From the NCBI RefSeq assembly GCF_000819565.1, contig NZ_CP004393.1:4216001-4280000 (forward strand): a stretch of DNA of 64,000 nucleotides. Direction: 5' to 3'. The notes under the pieces were generated by a model, which worked only from the letters and a program-made list of their open reading frames with translations, was not told the origin of the DNA and searched no databases. The translations under genes were made by a program, and so were the position numbers. The DNA comes from Celeribacter indicus. Lineage in GTDB: Bacteria; Pseudomonadota; Alphaproteobacteria; Rhodobacterales; Rhodobacteraceae. Within the stretch, counting starts at the first letter, position 1; each line of letters begins with the position of its first letter. This document shows positions 34,766 to 42,712 of the stretch, piece by piece.

Positions 34766-34887
34766 ACGTATCCCGGTTTGCCCGGAATACGATCTCGATA
34801 TGCGGCGACCCTGCGGTCGCCTCCTTCCCGAACCGGCCGCGCTCCCCGAGAGATCACCCGTCCTCCCGGAAAGCGCACCGGCAAGCC

Positions 34888-36369
34888 TCAGACCACGTCG
34901 TCGGTCCCGTCGGCACCGCCGAGCAGATCGCCGTCGAGCGGGTTGGCCAGCAGATCGCCCCCGCCGCCGAGCAATCCGCCGCCGCCCAGCAGACCGCCGA
35001 CAAGGCCCTCGTTTCCGAGGACGCCATCCAGCAGGCCGCCCTCGCCGCCGAGCAGGCCATCCGTGACACCGCCAAGGAGGTCACCGCCGAGCAAGCCATC
35101 CTCGCCGCCGAGAAGCCCATCCGTGACGCCGCCAAGCAGGTCGCCGCCCAACAGGCCACCGTCGCCGCCGCCAAGCAGGCCACCGAGCAAGCCGTCCTCG
35201 CCACCGAGCAGGCCGTCCGTCACCCCGCCAAGCAGGTCGCCGCCCAACAGGCCGTCCTCGCCACCGAGAAGCCCGCCGAGCAAGCCACCCTCGCCGCCGA
35301 GCAGACCGTCGAGGAGACCGCCATCCCCGCCCGGCGTCCCGTCGCCGTCCGTCTCTCCGAGAAGGCCGGTTCCGGTCAGGTCGCCGACGAGGCCCGTGGA
35401 TCCCGTCACCGCGCCGAGCGTGCCGTCGTTGAGGACGAGATCCCCAAGCAGACCTTCGGAGCCGGTAACGTCCCCGAGCAGACCGCTGTTTCCTGTCACG
35501 TCGCCGAGAAGCCCGTCGTCGGACAGGAGACTGTCGAGCAATCCGATGTCATCGCCCTGGACCCCGTCCCCAAGCAGCGGCTGGCCGAGCAGGCCAGTCC
35601 CGAGATCGCCGAGCACCCCGTCTGCGCCGATGAGGCTCCCCAGCAAACCATTGGCGCCCGTGACCGCACCGAGCAGACCGGCATCGCTCGTCACATCTGC
35701 AAGCAGGCCGCCCGTTCCAATCAGCGGATCGAGGAAACCCTGAACGGTGTCGCCATCACCGTCGCCGTCGCCATCGCCGTCACCGTCGCCGTCACCATCG
35801 CCATCGCCGTCGCCATCGCCGTCACCGTCGCCGTCACCATCGCCATCGCCGTCGCCATCACCATCGCCGTCGCCGTCACCATCGCCGTCGCCGTCACCAT
35901 CGCCGTCGCCGTCACCATCGCCGTCGCCGTCACCATCGCCGTCGCCGTCACCATCGCCGTCGCCGTCACCATCGCCGTCGCCGTCACCATCGCCGTCACC
36001 GTCGCCATCACCGTCGCCATCACCGTCGCCGTCACCGTCGCCGTCGCCGTCACCGTCGCCGCTGGCCAATGCGACCACCCCGAGTGCGCCGAGCGCCGCG
36101 GCGGCGATACCCGCCTCGTTCATGCCGGCGCCGATCCCTGCGGCAACGGTCGGGTCTCCGTCGACGACCATTCCGTTGCTGTAGACAATGCTGTGAAGCG
36201 AGCCGGAGTCCGTCGGGAGATAATAACCTGCGACGGTGATCACGTCGCCGTTCCCGAGGGTGATGACGAGGTCATTGCCCGCCCGCGTGTATTTCTCGAG
36301 GCCGTCCTGATCGACGCCGAGGTTGATGCGCACCTCTGCGGGCGACGCGTAAACTGTCCGATTTGCCAT
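34888..36369 (-). CDS. Decapeptide-repeat protein 1 with BapA-like prefix and long Gly-Asp array
   Basis: 493 residues. Residues about 1-75 ([38 protein letters not shown]) resemble the N-terminal prefix of Bap/BapA-type biofilm adhesins (beta-rich, D-L-V-I-x-L-x-N-G core). An Ala/Gly hydrophobic stretch follows (78-103), then 52 Gly-Asp dipeptides (104-207), then repeats of about ten residues of the type LLGDVTGxxG, LLGGLLGxDG to the end (208-493). No signal peptide, consistent with type I secretion. AAGGAG precedes the start. Paralogous to 36658-38484. Probable exported surface/matrix protein; the function is inferred from the prefix and the T1SS nearby. Confidence 0.8.
   Translation of the reverse strand: MANRTVYASPAEVRINLGVDQDGLEKYTRAGNDLVITLGNGDVITVAGYYLPTDSGSLHSIVYSNGMVVDGDPTVAAGIGAGMNEAGIAAAALGALGVVALASGDGDGDGDGDGDGDGDGDGDGDGDGDGDGDGDGDGDGDGDGDGDGDGDGDGDGDGDGDGDGDGDGDGDGDGDGDGDGDGDGDGDGDGDGDGDGDGDGDGDGDGDTVQGFLDPLIGTGGLLADVTSDAGLLGAVTGANGLLGSLIGADGVLGDLGTGLLGQPLLGDGVQGDDIGLLDSLLSDDGLLGDVTGNSGLLGDVTGSEGLLGDLVLNDGTLGAVTGSTGLVGDLTGTGLLGETDGDGTPGGDGGLLDGLLGGEGGLLGGLLGGEDGLLGGDLLGGVTDGLLGGEDGLLGGLLGGGDGGLLGGDLLGGVTDGLLGGEDGLLGGDLLGGVTDGLLGGEGGLLDGVLGNEGLVGGLLGGGGLLGGGGDLLANPLDGDLLGGADGTDDVV
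35749..36060 (-). repeat. Tandem repeat encoding 52 Gly-Asp dipeptides
   Basis: 312 bases built only from GGX-GAY codon pairs in the minus-strand repeat-protein gene. At its centre an 18-base unit (plus strand ATCGCCGTCGCCGTCACC) is repeated seven times without change (35863-35988). Units are multiples of six, so slippage would lengthen or shorten the array without frameshift. A protein-coding microsatellite, not a CRISPR or phage repeat. Confidence 0.9.
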
Positions 36370-36595
36370 AGGTCCACTCCTTTTCCCATTTCCCCTGTAT
36401 GACAGACGAAGTCATGGCAGAAAGTATATGTAAAATACGTAAGTATATATATCCCATTCTTGGGTATATGTCGTCAACTTGGAGTTTCGCCGAAACGCCC
36501 CAAAATCCCTTGTCGGACCACATCTGGAGCGACAGGAGGGCAATCTGTTGCACATCGGTTGCAGCGGCGGAGCGGATTTCCCGCCCTTCCCCGCC

Positions 36596-36628
36596 AAAAA
36601 AGAACGCCCCGCTAACCGCAGGGCGTTC
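36596..36628 (-). terminator. Intrinsic terminator of decapeptide-repeat gene 2
   Basis: On the minus strand GAACGCCC, an 11-base loop, GGGCGTTC and then six T: a classical Rho-independent terminator 30 bases after the stop of the gene at 36658-38484. It makes genes 1 and 2 separate transcription units. Confidence 0.85.
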
Positions 36629-36657
36629 AAAAGATCGAAAACCGGATTCGGTGCGGA

Positions 36658-38484
36658 TCAGAGGAGGCTTTCCTCGCCCCCGCCCAGCAACCCGCCGGTC
36701 AGACCGCCGAGCAAGCCGTCATCCCCGCCCAGAAGGCCGCCAAGCAGGCCGCCGGACGCATCGGGAGTGCCATCGCCGAGCAGGACGAGCCCCGTCGCTC
36801 CCGCGACCAGGCCTTCGTCGCCGATGACGCCGCCCAGCACCCCGTCGGATCCCGTGACGTCTCCGATGAGACCTACGTTCCCGGTCACATCGCCGAGCAG
36901 GCCGCCGTCCGCGAGGACCGGATCGAGCAGGCCATCGGCACCGGCCGTGTCCGCGCCGCCCGTCAGCCCGCCGAGCAGACCCCCCACGAGATCGCCGCCG
37001 GGAACACCCTCGAGCGCATCGCCGGCCCCGCCGAGAAGGCCGCCCACGAGGTCGCCGCCAGGCACACCGCCGAGCGCGCCGCCCTCACCGCCCAGGAGGT
37101 CACCCACGAGATCGCCGCCAGGCACACCGCCAAGCACGCCGCCCTCACCGCCAAGAAGCCCTCCGACGAGCCCCTCATCGCCAAGCACGCCACCGAGGAG
37201 ACCGCCCTCGCCGCCGAGAAGTCCGCCCACGAGGCCCTCGTCCCCGAGCACACCGCCGAGGAGCCCGTCCTCGCCGCCCAGCAGACCGCCGAGAAGGCCG
37301 TCGTCATCGCCGCCCAGCAGGCCACCCAGCAGACCCTCGCCGCCCAGCAGACCGCCCACCGGGCCCTGGTCTCCGACCAGACCGCCGACCAGACCGTCCG
37401 CACCGATGATGCCGCCCAGCAAGCCGTCGTCGCCAAGGACACCGCCCGTGATGCTGCCTTCACCGACGAGACCGCCGAGGAGACCGTCGCCACCGAGAAG
37501 ACCGCCGACCAGCCCGTTTTCTCCGAGCAGGCCGCCCAGAAGGCCGGTCCCACCGAGCAGACCCCCCACGAGGCTGTCGCCGCCGAGGAGGCCGCCGACC
37601 AGCCCGTTTTCCGCCAGCAGGCCCCCGACCAGGCCGTCTTCCGTGAGCAGGCCGCCCACAAGACCGTCCGCCGTCAGCAGGCTGCCCACGAGACCGTCGG
37701 ATCCGAGGAGCCCCGCCGTCAGGCCGGTGCTGCCGAGCAGGCCGCCAACAAGGCTGTTCTCGCCGAGGAGGCCTTCGGTGACGCTGTGGAGCGGATCCTC
37801 GCTCGGATCGCCCTCGCCCAGCAGGCCGGTGCCGAGCAGCGCGCCGACCAGCCCGTTCTCGCCGGTCACCGCATTCAGCAGACCGTCATTGCCGACCAGC
37901 GTGCCCAGCAGGCCGTCCGAGCCGGTGACCGCGCCGAACGCACCCTCATTGCCGGTCAGTTCGCCAAGAACACCGCCATCGGCGACCAGCGAATCGAGAA
38001 GGCCGATGTTTTCCGCGACATCCCCGTCGCCGTCGCCATCTCCGTCACCATCCCCGTCGCCATCACCATCGCCGTCCCCGTCTCCGTCGCCATCTCCGTC
38101 ACCGATGATGGAATCGGAAGACTTCTTGTCGTCGTTCGACGCGGCCGCGATCGCGACGCCCGCCATGCCGGCCAGCACCGCGCCAGCCTCCGCCGTCGAG
38201 ACCCCGGCACCGAGACCGCCCATGGCGGCGCCAATTCCGGCCGCCTCGACCGTCTCGCCGATGAACACGCCTTCGACCCCGCTATACGAGCCGTCCGCGA
38301 AGAACAGCTTATGCGCATCGCCGGTCGCGGCAGGTTCATAAAAATTGTCGACGCGGATGCTGTCGCCGTTGGTGAGCTCCACGAGAAGATCATCCCCGGA
38401 TTTCACGTAGCGGCTGACGCTCTCTTTCACGACCGGGATTCGCACGTTCACTGCGTCGCCGGCGATAATTCCACTCATTGCCAT
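36658..38484 (-). CDS. Decapeptide-repeat protein 2 with BapA-like prefix and Gly-Asp array
   Basis: 608 residues. N-terminal domain about 1-85 (VVKESVSRYVKSGDDLLVELTNGDSIRVDNFYE, KLFFADGSY) aligns by pattern with the prefix of protein 1. A hydrophobic Gly/Ala segment (90-120) and Lys-Lys precede 14 Gly-Asp dipeptides (128-155). Then comes a long run of regular ten-residue repeats ([50 protein letters not shown] and many more) to the C-terminus. No signal peptide. GGAAAG precedes the first ATG. It has its own strong terminator and an AT-rich promoter. Likely T1SS cargo forming a repetitive solenoid or fibre. Confidence 0.8.
   Translation of the reverse strand: MAMSGIIAGDAVNVRIPVVKESVSRYVKSGDDLLVELTNGDSIRVDNFYEPAATGDAHKLFFADGSYSGVEGVFIGETVEAAGIGAAMGGLGAGVSTAEAGAVLAGMAGVAIAAASNDDKKSSDSIIGDGDGDGDGDGDGDGDGDGDGDGDGDGDVAENIGLLDSLVADGGVLGELTGNEGAFGAVTGSDGLLGTLVGNDGLLNAVTGENGLVGALLGTGLLGEGDPSEDPLHSVTEGLLGENSLVGGLLGSTGLTAGLLGSDGLVGSLLTADGLVGGLLTEDGLVGGLLAENGLVGGLLGGDSLVGGLLGGTGLLGGLLGENGLVGGLLGGDGLLGGLVGEGSITGGVLGDDGLLGGIIGADGLVGGLVGDQGPVGGLLGGEGLLGGLLGGDDDGLLGGLLGGEDGLLGGVLGDEGLVGGLLGGEGGLLGGVLGDEGLVGGLLGGEGGVLGGVPGGDLVGDLLGGEGGALGGVPGGDLVGGLLGGAGDALEGVPGGDLVGGLLGGLTGGADTAGADGLLDPVLADGGLLGDVTGNVGLIGDVTGSDGVLGGVIGDEGLVAGATGLVLLGDGTPDASGGLLGGLLGGDDGLLGGLTGGLLGGGEESLL
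38020..38103 (-). repeat. Gly-Asp dipeptide array, 14 copies
   Basis: 84 bases of GGX-GAY codon pairs in repeat-protein gene 2. Much shorter and less uniform at codon level than the array in gene 1, showing the two paralogues have evolved different array lengths. Confidence 0.85.
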
Positions 38485-38762
38485 AAGTACTTTCCTTGTC
38501 CTGCGGGCCTAGGCCGCGGTAAAAAACCTTATCGGACGCCCCCGCCCATATAGGAGTCTCGTTATCATAGGTATACATCCTTAATCAACACTTTAGTATT
38601 ATATCAATGGCAATTTGAATATGTCCTGCCCTTTACCGAACAGATGCCCGCGCGGAAACCCGGTGGAAGGGGGTTTGACCTGGGCGAGTTTTCAACGAAT
38701 GATGCCCTAACTTTGAACGAAATGTTTCTGCCGATGTATTTTTCCGGGGGTTCCGTCCTGGC

Positions 38763-40754
38763 ATGCGCGGAATATCGGAACAGGTGAGCAAGATGACGTC
38801 CATGCAAGGCCGCAGCGAAGGACAGGTCGTGAACGCGGAAACCCGTGCCTCGGTCCAGACCATCGCGCGTCTGATCGCGACGGACCGGCGGCCCGCGGTT
38901 CTCGCCAATGAAAAGGGCGAGATCCTCATCGCCAATGCTCCCGCGCAGCGCCTCGACCTCGACCGCGCGGCCCTGACGGAAAAGCTCGACTGGCGCATGC
39001 TGTGCAAATCCGCGCTCCGCGCCGGCAGCGTCTCCGTCTCCCTCCCGCTCGACGGCGGCGCGACGGAAGGCGAGGTGGTGTACCTGCCGCTGGGAAGCGG
39101 CGCCGGTTTCCTTCTCCGCCTCGCGGAAACCGACCAAGAGGCGACCTGGCTGCGCAACCGCTCGCGCGCCGCCACCCTGATGCGCGTCGCCCACGACCTG
39201 CGCACGCCGATCCAGTCCCTTCTTGCCGCCGCGGACGGGCTGCTCGACAGCGGCGCGGCCTCTGCCGAGGACCGGGAGACCGCCCGCAAGCAGCTGCACA
39301 ACGCGGCGAGCCTGACGCTCGATCACATCAACAACGTGCTCGCCGTCATCCGCGGGGAACAAAGCGTCGCGGGCATGCGCCCGGACGAGGATTTCAACGT
39401 CACCGAGGAGTTGCGGACGCTGATCGCGATGATCGGCCCGATCGCGAGGGCACGCGATGTCGAGCTGAGGCTGCGCCTCGATCCGATCGAGGATGTCTGG
39501 GCGCATGGGCCGGTTCGCTTCGTCCGCGCACTGTTCCAGAACATGATCGACAATGCCGCGAAATACGGCGGGCACGATGTCGAGATCTGCCTCTCGGCCC
39601 GCCCGCTCGCCGCCACGGGAGAGGGGCGCGACCAGATCGCCTTCTCGCTGGTCGTCTCGGACACCGGTGGCGGCCTGCCCCCCGAGCAGAAAACCCGCCT
39701 GCTGGAAAGCACGGGCAAGGGCGAAACATCCCCGACCGGGCGCGAGGGCGCCAGACGCGCCTCTGCCGGGTTGAACGTCCTCGGCCATGCGTTGCGCCAG
39801 CTCGGCGGCACGATCGAGGTGCTGGACAGGTACGAGGAGGAGGAGGACAGGTCGCCGGAGCGCAAGGTCATCGGCACGACGCTCCGCGCGACCTTCACCC
39901 TCGATGCGCCGGAAACGCGGGAGGGAGCGGCGGATGCCGCCCTCACCCCGCCGGTGGCGGACTCCCGCCTCGACGGCATCACCGTTCTCGTGGTCGAGGA
40001 CAGCCCCGCGAGCCGCGACTGGCTCCGGCAGATGCTCGGCTCCGCCGGCGCCACGGTTCGCGCGGCGGGAAACGGGATAGAAGGTCTCGCCCTGCTCGAA
40101 CGCCCCGACCTCCATTCCGAAATCGACGTGATCCTCACCGACATGACGCTCCCCTACATGAACGGCGTCGAATTTGCCACGCGGGTCCGGCACACGGGAC
40201 CGGCCGGCGCCGCACCGGGATGGAAGGGACCCATTGTCGGCCTCACCGCCCATGTCGGAGACGAAATCCGGCGGGCCTGTCAAAAGGCGGGCATCGCCCG
40301 CGTCCTCGAAAAGCCGATCCGGCCGGTGGCCCTGCGCAAGGCGCTGCTCGAGGTTCTGGGCAGGGATGACGCAACCTCCTCCGCCGACGCCCCTGCCGCC
40401 GCGCATGGGGAGCAGAAATCCGCCGCGGGCGATCCTCTGAAAACGGCGGTCGTCACCGAACTGATCGCGCAATTCGGCCTCGAAGGGGCGAAGTCGTTCA
40501 TGCGGCGCGCCCATGGCGAGGCTGAGAGCGTCCTCTCACGGTTGCGGGCCGACGGCGTGGGCCCCGATACGGCGCGGCTTCTGCACGCCGCGACCGGCGC
40601 CAGCGGCCTCACCGGACTGAAAGCCGTGGAAACCAGTCTGAGGGCAATGGAACATGACGTAGCGGAAGGGCGGACCGATCTTTCCGAAGCCATGAAAAAT
40701 TTGCAAACTTCGCTCACTCAGACCCGACAGGCGATTGATCAACTCGAAAATTAG
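38763..40754 (+). CDS. Hybrid sensor histidine kinase with receiver and Hpt domains
   Basis: 663 residues, no membrane segments, so a cytoplasmic kinase. A PAS-like region (about 30-120) is followed by HisKA (H144 in RVAHDLRTPIQSLL), HATPase (FQNMIDNAAKYG, DTGGGLP, GLNVLGHALRQLGGTIEV), a receiver (VLVVEDSPASRDWL, phospho-Asp near 460 in ILTDMTLPYMNG, conserved Lys in VLEKPIRP) and a C-terminal Hpt (phospho-His near 608 in RLLHAATGASGLTGLK). Thus a complete internal phosphorelay. ATG 38763 is used; ATG 38793, preceded by AGGTGAG, is also possible. It lies between the repeat-protein genes and a LuxR-type regulator gene, which is its obvious output. Confidence 0.9.
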   Translation: MRGISEQVSKMTSMQGRSEGQVVNAETRASVQTIARLIATDRRPAVLANEKGEILIANAPAQRLDLDRAALTEKLDWRMLCKSALRAGSVSVSLPLDGGATEGEVVYLPLGSGAGFLLRLAETDQEATWLRNRSRAATLMRVAHDLRTPIQSLLAAADGLLDSGAASAEDRETARKQLHNAASLTLDHINNVLAVIRGEQSVAGMRPDEDFNVTEELRTLIAMIGPIARARDVELRLRLDPIEDVWAHGPVRFVRALFQNMIDNAAKYGGHDVEICLSARPLAATGEGRDQIAFSLVVSDTGGGLPPEQKTRLLESTGKGETSPTGREGARRASAGLNVLGHALRQLGGTIEVLDRYEEEEDRSPERKVIGTTLRATFTLDAPETREGAADAALTPPVADSRLDGITVLVVEDSPASRDWLRQMLGSAGATVRAAGNGIEGLALLERPDLHSEIDVILTDMTLPYMNGVEFATRVRHTGPAGAAPGWKGPIVGLTAHVGDEIRRACQKAGIARVLEKPIRPVALRKALLEVLGRDDATSSADAPAAAHGEQKSAAGDPLKTAVVTELIAQFGLEGAKSFMRRAHGEAESVLSRLRADGVGPDTARLLHAATGASGLTGLKAVETSLRAMEHDVAEGRTDLSEAMKNLQTSLTQTRQAIDQLEN

Positions 40755-40894
40755 GGATCTCACATTATATTTGCATAGTTGCCACTGTTCGCGCCAATAT
40801 CGTAGAAATCTCGCTCCCAGCGTCCCGCCCCCTCCCATCTACCCGCGGGCTGGCCTTCGGCGAACATTTAACCCCATATGAAAGAAAGAGAAAA

Positions 40895-41557
40895 ATGAAT
40901 CTGGTCTCTGCAACACCTGAGGGTGCAAAGGAAACAGGACGGGTTCGCGTGCTCATCGCCGACGATCACGCGATGGTGCTGGAGATGTTCGAGCATTTCC
41001 TTTCCAACCTGCCCGATATGGAAGTTTCGACAGCTCCCGACCTGGACGCCGCTCTCTCTGTCATAGATGCGGAAGGCCCGTTCGATCTCGCGCTCGTCGA
41101 TCTCAACATGCCCGGCATGAACGGGGTGTCCGGCCTCAAGAAGACGCTCGAACACAATGGCGGCCGCCCGGCCGGCATCCTGACCAGCGCGCCGTCGCCC
41201 CATGTGGTCTCGGAGATCCTCCAGATCGGCGGAGCGGGCGTGATCCTCAAAACGGCCTCACTGAAGGATCTCGCCAACGAGATCCGCTTCATGGCCGCCG
41301 GCGGCCGCTACATTCCCGTCGAACTGATCGAGCAGAGCCGCACCCGCTTTCGCGAAGCCACCAATTCGCCGCTTTCGGACCGGGAAATGGATGTCCTCGC
41401 CCTTCTTTCCGAAGGTCGTCCCAACCGGGATATCGCGAACGCCTTGCAGCTTGCCGAGGCAACCGTGAAAATGCATGTGAAGTCCATCTGCACCAAGCTC
41501 GGCGCGAGCAACCGCACCCAGGCGGTCATCGTGGCGCGTGACATGAACATCATATAG
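40895..41557 (+). CDS. NarL/LuxR-family response regulator
   Basis: 220 residues. Receiver (VRVLIADDHAMVLEMFEHFL; phospho-Asp about 69 in LALVDLNMPGMNG; Thr/Ser switch ILTSA; Lys in VILKTAS) and LuxR-type HTH (LSDREMDVLALLSEGRPNRDIANALQLAEATVKMHVKSICTKLGASNRTQAVIVARDM). It follows the hybrid kinase by 140 bases on the same strand. As the only local DNA-binding output, it probably controls the adhesion genes around it. Its stop directly abuts the convergent next gene. Confidence 0.92.
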   Translation: MNLVSATPEGAKETGRVRVLIADDHAMVLEMFEHFLSNLPDMEVSTAPDLDAALSVIDAEGPFDLALVDLNMPGMNGVSGLKKTLEHNGGRPAGILTSAPSPHVVSEILQIGGAGVILKTASLKDLANEIRFMAAGGRYIPVELIEQSRTRFREATNSPLSDREMDVLALLSEGRPNRDIANALQLAEATVKMHVKSICTKLGASNRTQAVIVARDMNII

Positions 41558-42004
41558 TCAGCACCCCTCCTCGGACCGGATCAGGGCGTGTATGCTGCCG
41601 AGAAGGGCGGACGCGGGCGTCTTCGCGGGCACATTGTCGTGGCAGAGGCCGAGTTCGGCCAGTACGGAGATCCCGTCCCGGAATTCGCTGTCGATCCCGA
41701 TGATGCGGATCTGCGGCAATGTGCGTCTGATCTGCATGCAGGCCTCGGCCGCCGCTTCGGGCGAGCCGAAGAAATCCTCGTCGATGACGAGCACGTCCAG
41801 CCGCCTTCTGGTGCTCCGGACGATGTCCATCGCCTGATCGCAGGACTCCCCGCGCAGGAGGTTCACATAGATCCCGGCGCCCGGCCTGCTCATCTCATAG
41901 GGAAGATGCGGCCAGTCCGACAGGACCAGCACCTGTGCCTCCGTCGCTCCGCTCATTGCACCGACGGGGCTCGAGGCCGATATGTCCACAGGATGCTGCA
42001 ACAT
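41558..42004 (-). CDS. Stand-alone receiver-like protein
   Basis: 148 residues from ATG 42004 (GAGGGG upstream); a TTG two codons earlier is possible. The alternating strand/helix pattern resembles a single response-regulator receiver: AQVLVLSDWP, RLDVLVIDEDFFGSPEAA (Asp at the strand-3 end), RIIGIDSEFRDGIS, VPAKTPASALL with the Lys-Thr pair. The first acidic pair of the phosphorylation pocket is not clear, so it may be a pseudo-receiver. No output domain. Convergent with, and zero bases from, the LuxR-type regulator gene; might be a phosphate sink or adaptor for the same relay. Confidence 0.65.
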   Translation of the reverse strand: MLQHPVDISASSPVGAMSGATEAQVLVLSDWPHLPYEMSRPGAGIYVNLLRGESCDQAMDIVRSTRRRLDVLVIDEDFFGSPEAAAEACMQIRRTLPQIRIIGIDSEFRDGISVLAELGLCHDNVPAKTPASALLGSIHALIRSEEGC

Positions 42005-42037
42005 AGTCAAATTCCCCTCATGTCCCTGGCCAGGACC

Positions 42038-42322
42038 TCAGTTGCCGGCTCCGAAGATCCGCCCGAGACCCCCCGTGAAAAAGGCGGTATTCGCGCCGAT
42101 GAAATTGCGGAACGCGGCGGAACCGGCGGCAAGGATCCCCTCCCCTGCCCGCGGCCGGGGACGAAGGGTGCGGACCGGTCGGTTCGCCTTGAGGATCTGC
42201 CGGATGTCGCGCGCCGCTCCCCTGCGGTCCATCTCGACGTCACAGCGGGAGAAGATGTCCTCCTCCACCTCCCGGATGGTCGGAAACCCGCCGGAGAGAT
42301 CGTTACGCATCGTCGACTTCAT
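42038..42322 (-). CDS. Small basic hypothetical protein
   Basis: 94 residues from ATG 42322 (AAGGAA upstream). Features: PTIREVEEDIFSRCDVEMDRRGAARDIRQIL, then an Arg/Pro-rich stretch VRTLRPRPRAGEG and a hydrophobic/Gly C-terminus FRNFIGANTAFFTGGLGRIFGAGN. No family recognised. It overlaps the end of the two-helix membrane protein gene by 20 bases, so the two are translated together. May be a partner or regulator in the adhesion island. Confidence 0.6.
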   Translation of the reverse strand: MKSTMRNDLSGGFPTIREVEEDIFSRCDVEMDRRGAARDIRQILKANRPVRTLRPRPRAGEGILAAGSAAFRNFIGANTAFFTGGLGRIFGAGN

Positions 42323-42542
42323 GGCGCACAATTCCTTTTGTCTCGAAACGCTGTTCACGCGCGACCCCGACATAATTGAAAACCGCGATCAGAAGCACCG
42401 ACACCAATCCACTGATCACATAGGCGGAAACAACGACGGCAAGGCCGTATCCCAGCAGAACCGTGATAATCGCAACGACGATCGCAAGGACCATGGAAAT
42501 CAAGACAGAGCCGAGCATCATGATCCCCACTCCAAAATACAT
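42303..42542 (-). CDS. Small two-helix membrane protein
   Basis: 79 residues with two long hydrophobic helices (GSVLISMVLAIVVAIITVLLGYGLAVVVSAYVISGLVSVLLIAVFNYVG) and a charged C-terminus. An ATG at 42521 is an alternative start. First of a two-gene unit with the basic protein. Its upstream region has an ATACTTTAGAT element that recurs, inverted, at 50960-50970. No family recognised. Confidence 0.65.
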   Translation of the reverse strand: MYFGVGIMMLGSVLISMVLAIVVAIITVLLGYGLAVVVSAYVISGLVSVLLIAVFNYVGVAREQRFETKGIVRHEVDDA

Positions 42543-42551
42543 ACTTTAGAT
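42541..42551. promoter_or_regulatory. Shared ATACTTTAGAT element before the small-protein pair
   Basis: Eleven bases identical, in reverse complement, to 50960-50970 and related to CTAAAG elements before flp and repeat gene 2. It touches the first start codon, where a bound regulator could block transcription or translation initiation. Confidence 0.4.
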
Positions 42552-42712
42552 AACCTATATACTTTATGAGATATTAACACAATATTTTTATTATGAGTTA
42601 TGACGGAAAGAGATCCGCCCCCGGAAGATAGCCATGCCAAACCGGGCGCTCCCGCCATCAGGAACGCGACGGGCCGCAGCCCGCCCGCGGAGGGCGCAGC
42701 CGTTCGGGAAAT

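Noticed and set aside
35863..35988. Seven 18-base direct repeats, possible CRISPR-like array
   Set aside because: There are no spacers, the units are codon multiples and lie inside a coding frame as Gly-Asp pairs.
34753..36402. 549-residue plus-strand frame (and a second one at 34778-35743) across repeat gene 1
   Set aside because: It is the antisense of the Gly-Asp and Leu-Gly repeats; the repetitive codons leave all frames open and the products are pure low-complexity Ala/Val/Thr or Pro/Ser. The minus frame has a ribosome site, a domain-like N-terminus and a paralogue.
36479..38341. 620-residue plus-strand Pro/Ser-rich frame across repeat gene 2
   Set aside because: Antisense shadow of the decapeptide repeats; no signal, domain or conserved feature, and it spans the intrinsic terminator of the true gene.
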